Shown in pieces: positions 1 to 14,000 of a DNA stretch of 64,000 nt. The stretch is taken from assembly GCF_000150275.1 (NCBI RefSeq), contig NW_002060943.1, positions 7,236,833 through 7,300,832 on the forward strand. Reading direction: 5' to 3'. Every line of letters starts with the position of its first letter. Within the stretch, counting starts at the first letter, position 1. The stretch comes from Trichoplax adhaerens (lineage: Eukaryota > Placozoa > Uniplacotomia > Trichoplacea > Trichoplacidae). The position numbers were made by a program, and so were the translations under genes. The notes under the pieces are model-generated. The model was not told the DNA's origin. It worked only from the letters and a program-made list of their open reading frames with translations, and did not search any database.

Positions 1-370
1 ATTCATTCTATTTACAGCGATAGAATCATTTACTGTAAGATGCAGAATATTCATGTAATCTCGCAATAAAGCAGCTTAGATTGGATGAAAAATTTCCCGT
101 GGAAAATAATCAAAATCAAAACCGAGACTGTCGAATATTACATAGAACAACAATTAATATTAGTGTATGAATAAATTAAAGATGTAGTAATTGTATGATA
201 ATAGCAGGTTAGACTACTTCGATATGTAGGCTAATATAACTCGAATGGTACTATATTAAATAAATATTTACAAAGAAATCAGCAATACAAGTTATAGGAG
301 ATGATAATAGATATTCAAAAAAATGGGTGATTAGTTGTGGTATGAATATTAAATCATCATTAATCGCATA

Positions 371-2336
371 CTAGCGATAAAAAGCTTTAGACGCTAGTGA
401 CAATCTAATCATTTCGTCTCTTAACCCTGCATTTTTTGCAAGCTCTTTAAGGCCATCAACAATATCACCAGTGTAGATTATATCTGTGAATCGGCGCTTT
501 TTCCGCGTAAAAGGTCCAACAATCTCCTTGTTAATCAACACTCGCGGGGTGCGTTGCGGTATTTTATCGACTAAACTTGCGAACGGTTCAACCTGTAAAG
601 AAACATAGAAGAATTACTATTGCTACTGTAAAATTCACTGTAATTTACTAAGGCATATTTCAATGAATACTGTATTTCGTTAGAACTATTTCATTGAAAT
701 CGCATCAACACTAAAAAGTAATCTTCTAACGAATTACTCTTGCAGCAGTCTATGTGGTATAGTTAGAATATGCTACATCTTACCTGTAAAGATGTTCCCA
801 TCACGATAACCAGATCGCATCCTGCGATATCTTTTTTATATAATTTGTAAAAACGTTTAGGTAAATTTTCTCCAAAAAATACAATGTCTGGCTTAATTAT
901 GCCCTATCGTGTTGTCGTAACAATGCGTAAACGATTAGAATATTTCAAGTATACGCGTTTGTAATGCCTAAGATGACTTATAACTTAATATAAACAACTA
1001 TTTCTTATTAGCTACATAACCATACAACAGATTCTAATTGTAAAATTAAAGACCCCTAAGTACAAATCATTGCCATGACTGATGATATGGACATACCGAA
1101 CACCGATCGCACTTAGGAATTATCTTATTCATAATCGCAGACTGAAAATAAAAATGAAAACTTTCTTTAATTTCAATTGAATATCATTTCCGAACAATCT
1201 TCGTTATATTCCATATAGTTGTTCAATTTACTTTATTTTAATACTATATGCTATACTTTTGATGATAAATGTACATAAATATATCTTACGTTCATCTGTT
1301 ATCTTACCTTAATAAAATCTCCATTAAAAGTTTTCTTACAACATGTACATGTTGCAGACGAGAATGTACCATGAGCTTCTACTAATTTTGATGACGGTAT
1401 ATCTGCCACTAGAATAGGTTTTTTTTAATTAGCATACTCTAATACATTTATTCATTTTGCTATATGGCTAAATAGATCATAGATAAAGCCATGGCTACAT
1501 TATTAAAAAATATCCTCACATCTTTCCAAACCATCAATATTTTGTGTATACATTCGCCCAAGAAGCCCTTTATCACACAATAGTTTAATAAAATAATGAG
1601 CATAATTTGGCCTGTATTGCCCAGGATATAAATCTTTGGCAAGTTCATAAAATACTGCGGGATTGCTACGAAAGTAGTCAATGTCGAAAGCATCGGTAGG
1701 GCTTGATAAATTATTATTCTTAAGTATACTATATATTCCAGTTTTAGGAGATCTGTTCGAAAAGAAAGAGTATTGTTGAAATAGCATGATTAAATTAACT
1801 AAAAATGTGTCAAGCTTGAATCACCAATTGTAAACAACATGAAAGTCTAATTAAAAAATCGTTTAATCATGAGTAGCTAAACCAAATAGTACCGACCTAA
1901 AATCAGGTATGCCGCTGGATGTACTGATGCCAGCTCCGGCCAGGATTAGAATATTTTTACAGCTCTTGTGATTAATTATGGCAGCAATCTTGTGTAGGGG
2001 GTCTAATGTTCTACTACGCCTTAGAGTTTTATTATCTGATGCAAGTTCACCACCATTCTTCCTCCTTGTACGCTCTGCACTAGTTATATTTACTTGGCCC
2101 CGGATAGGAAGGGCTTCGATCCGTGATTTATTATTTTTGGAACCTTTTCCACTGGAACTTTCTTTCTTGCCGGTTCGCTTTTCTGCTTTATCGACATACA
2201 ATTTGATTCTATCATTTTTAAGATTGGTTTCATCCTTCTTTATATCCGGTGAAGATATTGTTAAATCGGTAAATAGGTCGACTAAGGTGTGAGTATTACA
2301 AGTAATAACACTTTGCTTCTTTCCTTTATGATCCAT
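371..2336 (-). CDS. Class I sirtuin (NAD+-dependent protein deacylase), tandem copy A
   Basis: Predicted 386-residue sirtuin of the SIRT2/SIRT3 class, removing acyl groups from lysine with NAD+. Exons on the minus strand: 2336-1897, 1752-1520, 1408-1308, 1141-1097, 903-784 and 592-371; phases join cleanly. Visible motifs are the NAD-binding [14 protein letters not shown] (about residues 134-147), TQNIDGLER, catalytic His in EAHGTF (about 237), zinc cysteines CTCC (245/248) and CDRC (269/272), KPDIVFFGE, and MGTSLQ. The N-terminal 130 residues are Lys/Arg/Ser-rich and low in hydrophobics, so they look like a disordered extension and not a mitochondrial presequence; a nuclear or cytosolic site is inferred. 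It lies head-to-tail upstream of nothing else in the window and 1.3 kb from its paralogue copy B, with matching exon sizes in the catalytic core. Human orthology (SIRT2 or SIRT3) is not settled. Confidence 0.9.
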
Positions 2337-3652
2337 TTCGTTTAAGATGTCTTTTTCGCTTAGGTAAACCGCTATCGAATAGATTTTATCTTAACTTTTA
2401 GACGTATACGGATATATATACAGTGCCACTGTACAACAGTATATCGTCTATTTTTACTTTATTAAGAAATAAATCTTCGTGTATAATGACACACTGCCAT
2501 GTTAGCTATTGATAGCTGTATCTTAATGTTTTTCTCTCTTGAACATCCTAGTGCTGTGTTACGAAATATTTACGTTATCAAGCTTACATCCACAGGACTC
2601 CTCGATTGTAATTAATTATTAGTCGCATATACGCATAATTATCTTGCAAGATATCTACTGTTGTCTAGTATTAACTAGAGTAAGTACCTATTGTATACCG
2701 ATATTACTCTATCAGAAGTTATATATTTACCAACTACTTGCACAGTACTGTCCTTATTTGTAGTAGCTGCGATCGCATCCCGTTGCCATAGTGACAATAG
2801 AATGACGACATTAATTATTGCTACAACACTGTACACTGTACAGTATATACCCGTAGGTATCTCATGAACTGGATTTTGTACATTACTTAATTCAGTACCA
2901 CTTTAATTGAATCATCTACATTCTATAGAATTCTCGTATTTGAATGCTGTCATCCATATACAAAAACGTCAAATAAGCGTACATTTAGAATCGCCAAAAT
3001 ATTCGGCAAGAATAAGAGCATGAATTCTATTCACATTTTTTTAATAAGAATATAGTGCTGTCCTTAATCATCCAACAGAACATAATATGCTTACTAGCAA
3101 AAGCAATAACCTAATTATTGATACCGATAAAAATATAAATCTATTGAAAGGGGTTGTTGAATTACTGTGATTGTTGATATAAGTTAACGACCTAGTCTAT
3201 CAAGTATTCGTATCTACAGATTAGTTCAATCTAATTAAATATACACAGGTGATAAGTTAAAGCGTGATATTTTTGAAATGTAAGTTTCAAGAAGATTACT
3301 TACATGAAAACAGCGTTTAAATTTACTATAATAGGAGAACAAGAAACTTTAATTTTTAGAAATTATATAAAATTTAGCTTGGCGTTTCATAGTTTATTAA
3401 ATAAAATACAAAATGCATCACGTTGCTAATAGTATAGTGCAACCAACAGCGCAATTACTGTATAAAGTATATAATGTAATAACTATTTGTGCTTCAATAT
3501 ATTATACGAAGCTCTAATCTCTATACCGTACTAGGTTTACCTAAAAAACTTTATATTTCGACGCACATAAGTACGTTAAATAATAATCAATTTATAATAA
3601 AAAGTAGTACTTAAACTGATTAATATTTAATCTTAATGCTCATAATTTTGGT
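2337..3652. other. Spacer between the two sirtuin genes
   Basis: About 1.3 kb of AT-rich sequence between the start of copy A and the stop of copy B. I see no open exon with homology. It contains short self-complementary GTAC-type words near 2400-2450 and 2830-2850. The copy A promoter must lie here, but no core element stands out. Confidence 0.5.
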
Positions 3653-5599
3653 TCAGGAATCTAAATTATATCGTTTCTTCAATAAGCATTCCATATGAGT
3701 TTCCCAACTAAGTGACTGAGTCAATTTTTTCAATCCCTTGATAATATCACCAACTTCCATTACATCTTTATTGTACATACCAAATGTACCAACAATTTCA
3801 TTGTTGATTAATATGCGGGGTACGGAAGAACTGACTTGATTTGCTAAGGACGCAAAAGGATAAACCTATTGAAGTCAAAATTTTTAATCCTTAACAATGA
3901 ACTTGTAAATAGAGTAGCAACATCCACAAAACAATTCGTTCTTTACTATTGCAGCACTTATGAGCAGTATACGAGTATTAAATTTAAGTTAATAACAATG
4001 CAAAGCCTATCTTATCTATTCGTAGTAGAATTATTCAGAGCATACTATTCAAGTTTATTTAACTGAACTAATTATTAGATTACAAACGAAAACAAAGTCA
4101 AGGCAATTGAGTACCATAGCTCAACCTTAAATACTTCCTGATAGGCGAGTCGTGCAACAACCAAGACGTATGGGTTGTAAAACAAATGATTAAAGTGACA
4201 TCATCTTACTTGTAAGGAAGTTCCCATGACAATAAGTAAATCGCACAGTTTGAAATCTGTGGCTTGCTCAGTAAAGAATCTGTATGGTAGGTTTTCTCCA
4301 AAGAAAACTACATCAGGCTTAATAACTCCCTATAAATCAAATCAAGTAAATTACTAGTAACTATTTTCACGTTTATAAATAGATAGGTACATTTATCTCG
4401 CTGATAACATAAAATAACCTGGCATCTATCATCCTTACAACGTGGCACCTGTTGTTGTAATATTGCTCCCTATCAAATATATTTAATAGAAGGTTAGGCA
4501 GCTGAATACTGCTAACCCGTCTTTGCATGAATTTATTTAGTAATTTACAACCTCAATGTCAGAACTTGTGTAACGTTTTTTACATATTCTACACGTAGCA
4601 TTGGCAAAAGAACCATGAGCTTCGATAAGTTTCTCTTCTGGAATGCCTGCTTCTGAGAAATATAAGAAAGTGAAGCATATTACTGCTCGTACTGTCATAG
4701 GTATATTACACTACAAATTATAATGCTGGCGTTCATAATAAAATTAAAGTTAATCAATTGTTAGCTATAGTTTATTGTAACATTGTTAAATTACTTCTTT
4801 CAAGTCCGTCAATATTTTGTGTATAGATACGGAGTAAGAGGTTTTTTTCCAATAACAATTTCAGAAAATAGTGACAGTAATTTGGCTTATAATTACTAGC
4901 ATGTAAATGCTTTGCAACACGGTAGAATGGGTGAGGATTGAGGTCAAAAAAAGAAATATCAAATATATCCATTGGATCACTAATTTCGTCATCATCAAGA
5001 GTATCGTATAATCCGCTGCCTGGAGATCTAGAGGGGGAAAAGAAAGGGAAACAATAGACGTAAGTAATACTTGGTAAATTGAAATTTATAGTAGTGGTAA
5101 GGACTATAATATTACAGATTGTGTATCATCGTTTCTTGTCTAACTTATTACAGGCACTGTTGTATTCATCAGAGTTATTACTGTATCAGAAAGTGTCATT
5201 AACTTCAAATACAGCATAGTCTAACCTGAAATCGGGTAAACCACTAGCCGTGCTTACTCCTGCTCCAGTTAAAACAATAATTTTCTCTATAGAACCCATC
5301 TTTATTTCCTTCGCTACTGTATCCAATGTCCATTGACTGGCAGCCTCGGTTGTTAGGTATCTTTTGCCATAGCTATAATTTGACGTACTTGTATAAATTG
5401 CCTGTCGGTTATTAAATGTATACTTATCACAGCAATCATGATCTAGCACATTCTTGCTGTAGCCTCTGTAGCTTGCAATTCTATAATTGCTGTGTCTCTT
5501 GGTATTATAAGTTACAGTTTTGCGAATGCTATTTAGAACAGCTGCAGGTCTGGAGCTTGCATACCAAGCTCTAATCATTGCCTCTCTTATTTCAAGCAC
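3653..5599 (-). CDS. Class I sirtuin, SIRT3-like, probably mitochondrial, tandem copy B
   Basis: Predicted 356-residue sirtuin; exons 5599-5226, 5027-4795, 4652-4552, 4448-4419, 4329-4210 and 3865-3653. Motifs are [14 protein letters not shown] (about 111-124), TQNIDGLER, catalytic His in EAHGSF (about 215), first zinc pair CRIC (223/226), KPDVVFFGE and MGTSLQ. The second zinc pair is C-x4-C (VPRCKDDRC) where the neighbour has C-x2-C; some sirtuins tolerate this. The first 50 residues carry many Arg, Ser and Tyr and almost no acidic residues, as expected of a mitochondrial presequence. Exons 2, 3 and 5 have exactly the lengths seen in copy A (233, 101 and 120 nt), showing a tandem duplication. 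The stop is TGA at 3653-3655; a TAG read 6 nt upstream is out of frame. Confidence 0.9.
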
Positions 5600-8036
5600 A
5601 TTAATGCACAGTATAAACTAAACTTAATTCCATTGGCAGTATTAAAAGGATATAAAACTGTATTTGGATATTTATTAGTAACTATTCAACACGCAGTACT
5701 GTATTTGATGTGATGAGTAGAGGAAGACCTTTAACTCAGGAGCTCAGGAGCTACTGTCGAGGTGTAGTATCGTGAGATAGAGAAATTAATTATACGAAAT
5801 GGTACTGTAAACTATCTGAAGTTCATGGTGCCGTATGGTCCATTATTCGATCAATACTGTCGTCTAGAACTGCAAGAGCTGCTACTGTACTGTACTATGA
5901 TCAAAGCACTTCTATATGGGTATGTGTGTATATAAACAATTAACTGTAATTATAGATTCAATTATTCATCTAGTACAGTACTAGTACTACAAATGTAGTA
6001 TGGAGTCCATGGACTAATGGATAATAATAATTATTATTTATTCTCCCATACGCATATACACTTCTACAGTACAGTATGATGCTGTCAATGACTGCAATGT
6101 TGCAAAACTAAGTCTCCATTCGTACTTCAAAAGGTCAGTTGCAATGGATATGTTGGCCAGATCGAGTGTTATCAACATAGCCCTTTGCAGGATAATCGAG
6201 TTAGTCGATTAGCATCGATCGAAAATGATTATGCATGTTTGTGAAATAACTGTAGACATATTGTACTTACTTTTTATTTACGCATGCAGGACTGTCCTAT
6301 GCATGAATAAATCTAATTGTATATTAGGAATCAGATCTAATTAGGATACGCGTCGTATATGACTTGTCGAGCTGTATTACATCATCAATTTGAAGGCAAT
6401 AGGCAGATGATGAGTGTTGTCAACATGGATATGCAATGTATGCAGGATGATCAACTGATATTGATTATTTAACCAACAGGCTCCATCCCTACAATGTGGT
6501 TATGTCTGTCTATAAATTGAGTTGGATTAAAACTAGTAAAAGGGAATACTTTGCTAATATTAACTGTAAACATATTTCTGGTCTTCGTCTCGCTCCATCC
6601 CAACCCCGAGGTTAACAAGGTCAACCGCTGTACTCAAGCTTCTGTATACAAAACACTAACGACCGTCAACTGGACTTTGTACTCTCGGATCGCTACTAGA
6701 TGTTGCCAGTAGACAAGCCCAAAACATAGCTTAGACTACAGTAGATTGTAGAACATTTGCCTCAGTAATCATCACCGTACTCGACTTGACTACACATCCC
6801 CTATGGACTAGTTGTTGGAAGTAAAAGCTGCCGCGCCTCCCTAGGGGCTACCGATGTAAGACTATGTTACCGTACTGCCCAGTCTGCCCACATGTTGCAA
6901 AGGGTAAAACCATGATTGCTCGTTCATTTGAAGTTCCTTCTTTCTAATGGTTAAACCTTTCACCTTCTAGCTTATACTTTTTTCCAATAGTGGTAGTAGT
7001 AACTGAAAAAAGAAATTAAAAACTTGGATAGCACTACTATCGTAGCGGATTGATCTGTTAGAGGAGTTAATGTAGTACCGTATGTTGAAAAGGATCAGTC
7101 AATCGTGGCTATGCAAGCTTTAATGGTGTAGGCATGGAGACGACTTTACCTAGATAAAGTTGCTATCTAATTCGACAAATCAGCTCATATCCTAATATTA
7201 TCGTACGTATATTATTATCTCATCCAAAGTAAAAGTCGTTTACCAATAGGACATTACTCTATAACGTATCATCATCTGTTGTCAAGTGCTCGACATTCTG
7301 GCATCGGTTATTATTCAGGTATAATGGATTTATTCATCATATTGAAATGTAATTGCAATATTGGATGAGAATTGGCTGTGATAGTGAGTTATTGCCTTTT
7401 AGGATAAGGATTAACTGTCTGTAGTGGATAGATTCTTAATCCTAGCTCTATGCTACATACTATTACTGTATTCCCTAACACATAACTACTGTAATTAGCT
7501 GAAATTATGACACTGTCATCGTGGAGTTACTATACGCGTATTATCATTATTGCTTGAAATTGAGCTGGTATAATGAAATGATTACAGTATACGCGTATTA
7601 TTAGATCAAATTTGACTGAAATAGTGAAATTGTTTCATTTTTTGGTTGAGCACTAGAATTGGCTAGAATAGTAAAATGATTGCAGTATTGGATCAGATTG
7701 GAGGGTGATAGTAATAGTGACGTTATTGGATGAAAGTTGATTGTACTGTTCTAGATAAGTCTGATGTGCAAAATCACATTATTGAATGAGAATGAGCTGT
7801 AATAGATCGATTTTTTTGTCGCGTAAAGTTTCTATACGTATTATGTAGTATTTGATAAGGATACGTAATTATGAGTTATTGTATGATCATAAATTATCTC
7901 TTTTTTCATGTGCATTGAAACTACGGTAGTATTCTCGTCATTGATAGTAGTAGAATGGATGTTAAATATCAAATTAATTACTCATCACAGATTGATATAC
8001 AAGCCCAACAATTTTATCCTCCCATACGCTTGTAAA
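5600..8036. other. Spacer between sirtuin B and VWA8, with a GC-richer block
   Basis: No supported gene. A visibly less AT-rich block at about 6580-6900 contains many C-rich words but no conserved reading frame that I can recognise. The divergent promoters of sirtuin B and VWA8 fall in this interval. Confidence 0.45.
7310..7860. repeat. Degenerate tandem repeat upstream of VWA8
   Basis: A word of the type 'ttggatgaga attggctgtaatagtgaaatgatt' recurs with drift every 55-70 bases, roughly eight times, for example near 7365, 7540, 7610, 7670, 7725 and 7785. Copies include 'ttgactgaaatagtgaa', 'ttggctagaatagtaaa' and 'atgagctgtaatag'. Non-coding, ending about 180 bp before the VWA8 start. Confidence 0.55.
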
Positions 8037-11000
8037 ATGTCCAAGTTAACATTTTTGACAAGTTGTGAGGTCGCGAGTATGCGATTGCGAATGATATTGT
8101 ATCATGTCAAAGCAAGAGAATTATCCGGTGAAGCAGGTACGCCGTAAATTCCTCAAACAATTCTTGATTACGCGCAACCTGCTAGGGTTGCAGCTTCCCT
8201 AGCATAATGATTGTATTTGCTGTCTGCTTCTAACTACCAATACATGCAGCTAAATGATCTATGAATATTTGTTATAAACAGATAGTATTTTAAAAATTGG
8301 AAAAGTTCGTAAAGATATTAAGAAACCTGCCAATCCAGAATTGGTTCCCGTTGGCTACGGTATAAATAATTAATTAATAAATGTTTTGCTATCTTCTCTC
8401 TCTGTTGCCTCCTATCTAATCTTACCTGAATACTGCACTTATTAATAAATCTAAAGTAATAGAACTATCTTCCATATACAGACTTAATCATTTACTTTGA
8501 TATTCACTACTTTTAAGTGGAAAGGTAGTTGTAACACTTCTATTCGATTAAGATATGTAAAGTTTAACTAACACTGGTTCCTCTTAATTATCTTATTCTT
8601 AGCTAACCAAAATGTACCAAAGACCGTACAAAGGCACTTGAAATGGATCATGCAAAAGGTAACAAGCTGATACTATTACAGTATAACTAGAAATTGATAC
8701 ACTGAATACCTCTAGAACATCCAACAACAATTTTATAAATTATAACATACTAAATTGTTTACCAAGATATAAATCTTTTACCTGTCTTCCAACTTCATCG
8801 TTACTAATTCTTGATTGTTTTTCTACATAAGTGTCTCTTTATAAAGTACGATAATGTTACACTAAATGAATGAGCGCAATCCACAAGTTTCGTTGATCAA
8901 TCTGATCAATCTGATCAATAATCATGATTTCGACTAATGCGGCATGTTAAACTTGATTTGCTCCTTGACAGGACAACATACAACAGGATGTATTTTTGAT
9001 AGGAAATCCAGGACCTCTACGTAGAATTATTGTCATGCAATACTTGGTTAGTCCAGATATTAATCATTTTTCATGTTTTGGTGCATAATGCCATTTAACA
9101 TCAAATAGAAAATCTGATACTAAAACTACGATCGCATATTCTTTAGGAGCTAACCAAGAGTGAATTAGAGTATATTCGTCTATCAAGGGATACTACAGAA
9201 TCCGACCTTAAGCAAAGAAGAGAGATAATCTCTGGTACTGCTCACTACATCGATCAGTGTGCCGTAAGAGCTGCAATTCATGGAAGAGTCTTAGTACTAG
9301 ATGGCATTGAAAAAACAGAAAGAAATGTGCTTCCCATTCTAAATAACTTATTGGAGAATAGGTAAATATATCCCTGCATCAGCTAGTAATTAATAGCCCT
9401 TTATAGAAAGCACGTTACAGTTATTGATATTAACATTCGAAAAATGTATAAATTTTTTTCTGGTTGTAGGGAGATGCAATTAGATGATGGACGCTTCTTA
9501 ATGGCTGCAGATCGTTATGATAGCTTATTGAAGGTATCACATGTAAAACAACAAGGCTCTATCGGCGTTTTCGATGATAATTTTTAACACCTAATAAATA
9601 CACTCTTTTAACCTTACATTGGAATATCTGACGAATATATCTGATTACAGACTCATTCGAAAGAGGAACTTGATGCACGTAATCTGGTAAGAGTTAGTAA
9701 AGAGTTCCGTGTAATTGCTCTTGGTTTACCTGTCCCAAAGTATATGGGAAATCCGCTAGATCCTCCTCTACGATCCCGATTTCAAGCTAGAGATGTAGAA
9801 TATCTACCATATCAGGTTTACCTGTGTTACTGATTCCCTTCGTAATTCATCATTCTCGTATTGTACTATAGCTTAAGAGTTGATATGCTAGCTAAGGTAT
9901 TCATAATTATAGACAAAAAGAAAACATTAAATTTTACCCGATAGTGTACACTAACGGTATATGAAATTAATCAGTCAATTATAGTCTGCATTTTTTATCT
10001 TATATCTAGGAATATTTGCAATCCTTTCAGAAGGAGTTTCGAAATATCCCTAAAGAAAGGTACTTATAATTCGAAACAGTAATTGTAGACCTTATCATCC
10101 TTCTATCTTGAAATTGTATCGTATGTTTATTTTACATCTTTATCACTCCGATTTCCCTGTGCCGTATTTAAAATGGTTAAAACGCAGAATAAATTGAAAT
10201 TTTGAAACTAAAATTTGATATTTTACACTACGCAGACTGGTAAAAATTCTTTCCTATGGCAGTACACTCTTATTATCGGAAGATAAATTACTTGGTTTAC
10301 CTGACTTTCCCTTATCTAACCTATACTCAGTTGCTAAGATTTTGGTAATCGACACATAATAAATAAATCATTTATACTATAAAATATTGAATGCTGGCAC
10401 ATTCCTTAAATCGTACGCTCTCATTTATTTATTAAAGGATTCTGCTCCTGAGGCTTCAACCTATCAAACTTTATACAAACTTTATCCCTATGAACTTATT
10501 CTAGGGTACGACGGGAAAATGGCAGCCAAGCATGCTCTCCAGGTACTCAACATCAGTCATAGTATTGTCCATAGAAAGAAACTTAGATTTTATACCATAT
10601 TATCTGCAAATGCTGTAAACTGACCTATTGTTATTATTGGTAATAATATCAGATGTTTGACGTGGTCGATAAGGTGGATGCCAGATTACCTTATCGAATT
10701 ACGGATATTAAACCGTCTGGTGTAAGCTATATTAATATTAACATGTATGGAAATTACCGACGTAATATTACGTTTTGTTTTATTAACCGAATAATTTTCG
10801 TTATCAAATACGATTACAGAATGGTTCAGTTGCTTCAGTAACGTTACAAAGTCACACCAAGAATTTATGCCATATTGAAGTTCCAATGGGGAAAAATAAT
10901 CCTCTAAGGAATGTTGAAGATATAAAGGTAATCAAAAATTTATCCATGTAAGTATTCGGATTAGAGGGTGTTGTTTACTCCAATTTCGTAATATCATATA

Positions 11001-14000
11001 GTATTTCGTACCAACATCTTATCATTCTGGAACACTGGCCGACATGATATTATCACATATGATGCGCGATTTCTGCCTAATAGGTCCTAAGGTTAGTGAC
11101 CATGGTTTGGCCATAATTCTGGATTGACTTATGAGAATGCAGAAATGATATTTACTGTTTTGTTGTCTTATAGGGATGTGGCAAGACACTATTAGTTCAA
11201 AGCTTTGCTGACATTTTAGGATATCATACCGAAAATGTTGTATTATACCAGGTTAGTTTGACTGAGAATTCCGAACATTTTGAAGCCCTAGTCTATCTTA
11301 AATAATCTCTTTCATTAAATTATGTTACTCTATTAGGACATGACTGCGCGTGACCTTTTGCAACAACGAGTTACGTTAGAAAATGGCGATACAACTTGGA
11401 GAAATGCTCCTCTTATTACAGCCGCCCTTGAAGGATATATAGCCATTTTAGATGGACTTCATCGTCTTAACCCATCAACGCTAATGATTTTACAAAGGTA
11501 TTTAATTAAATATAATGAGCAGAATATGCTTCATTTGTTACACTTCCTTTCTTATTTATTAAGGTTAATCGACGATCGAGAATTAACTTTGCATGATGGT
11601 ACACGATTGATGTCAGTGGATAAATATAAATTGCTACAGGAAAGTTCAGGTCTATCAGAAACAGAATTGCAAGAAAGGTAGGTATAGTAGCTATGATTAA
11701 TTAGTGATGTGGAGATTTTTAACCAAACCTGTAAAGTTTATATGAACTATAAACTTATTGAATTTTTAATTTGTAGGTCTATATTACCAATACACCCCAC
11801 TTTCCGTATAATAGGTTTGGCGGAACCGAAAGGATCATCTGGAAAAACTAGTGGGCAGCAGTGGTTGAATTCTGAATTGTTAACATTATTTTTGCATCAC
11901 GAAATTCGACCTCTAACGAAGTCCGAAGAAATCGACGTTATTAAAACTCTGGTAAAAATACTTGTTATGCGAGATGACTGATTTATTTTCTGTTATAATT
12001 ATTTACGCTATCTATTTTTGCCTATTGAATCCGTCAGGTTCCCAGAGTTCCAGAACAAGACATGGGTCTGTTAATGAAATTTACACATAGTTTACGAAAT
12101 AACAATGATCCTACGGTATTGTTATGAAACTTATTGAAGTGGCTTTACCACTAATACAATTTCTTATTTGTACCTTTCATGGAGTCTAGCATTCTCTATA
12201 TTTTAATGACACTAAGTACATAATAAACTAGAAATTGAAAAGATTTCATATTTCATTCAAGGTCCAATCTATTTCTTCATCTCTCTCAACACGTCAACTT
12301 TTACGAATTTCACGACGATTAGCAAGTTACCCTAATGAAAATCTTAGACATTCTATTTATAAAGCCTGTTTATCGAAGTAATTTAGCATTAACGAAAATA
12401 AATTTGTTTATTCCTTTATCAGATAAATGCAACTATTAATATGTCGTCAAAATTAAATATTGTTTTTACGAATAATTTAGATTTCTACCACCTTTAGCAT
12501 CTGATGTACTGGAGAATGGCCTTAAAGAAGCTGAATTTGTTGCTGAAAAATTAACTGATGATGCGGATGCAACATGTATGTCATCCAACAATGACATTGG
12601 ATTGATATTATTTGCTTTAAATGCATTAATTAGTTATGATATATACGTAAAATCCCGGTAAAAAAGATTGATGTCATTACGAAATGATTATATTTAGATA
12701 AAGTAGAGAATGATAGTTTAAGAATTGGTAAGATAACAACTACGAGATATAAACCTGATAGCGAGGTTATGGTTCCTGATGTTTTATTTTACGATAATCT
12801 TCAGGTAAGTGTTAAATACTCGTACATGTATATATCGGTTTTACTACCATCCAGGTATGCGCATATAATGTCGTTGCTAAGGGATTTTTCTTTCACATCA
12901 ATCTGTTAGCATATTAAAATTATGGAAGATATGTTGAAAGACTTCTTACTAGGAGAACACTTACTACTTATAGGGAATCAGGTTATTTTATCTACCTATA
13001 AAATGTTCAAGTATAGCATTCAAAAGCTTCTAGAAATACATTTATGTTTACAGACTATACAGTAACATTTTCTACAACGTGCAAAATTTAGGGCGTTGGT
13101 AAAAATAAAATTGTAGATCGTTTTCTTCATCTCCTTAATCGTCCAAGGCAATACATTCAATTACATAGGTTAGTAATTAAGCAATAATATGGTGAGCTTT
13201 AGAGCCCGGTATATTAGTTCTACATACGATTATTATTGTTTATACTGTTTCACAGAGATACCACTGTACAAGGACTGACATTACAACCAAGTGTTAGAGA
13301 TGGACAGATCATTTTTGAAGATTCGCCTCTGGTAAGATAATATGGTCTTACGATAGGCTCATACTGCATGCGCTATACGCGCCTAATCGTATAGTTATTT
13401 TAATGTGAGGTGATACAAATCACGCACACTTCGGCATATCCAGCTCTGACATAGTTATTGTATACCCTAATTTAAGGTCAATGCCGTTCGGAACGGACAT
13501 GTCCTAGTAGTTGATGAAGCGGATAAAGCTCCTACTCATGTAACATGCATCCTAAAAGCATTAGTCGAAAGTGGAGAAATGCTTTTGGCTGATGGAAGAA
13601 AAATTGTAACCGGTAAATAATTTCATGTCAGTATAATTTGATATAAATTATATCTGAATTATCAAGTTCTTTTTTGTTAGGCGTTCGACAAGCGGAAGCC
13701 CCGGAAAATGCCATACTTGCTCACAAAGATTTCAGATTGGTTGTATTAGCTAATAGACCAGGTTTTCCTTTTCTTGGCAATGACTTCTTTGGATCATTAG
13801 GTATGTAATACGTTATCCACGTGAATTTAAATATTGGTATATGAAGTATCCTTAACTTTTTTATTAACAGGGGATATTTTTAGCTGCCATGCCATAGATA
13901 ATCCGCCAGTCGATTCTGAAGTGGTACGTTTACTACGTGATCATCATATCAATGTTGATCTAATGCATACAAGATATTAATATTAATTTTTACTCTTATG

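Noticed and set aside
1978-2292. 104-codon plus-strand frame opposite sirtuin A exon 1
   Set aside because: It is antisense to a coding exon with clear sirtuin motifs.
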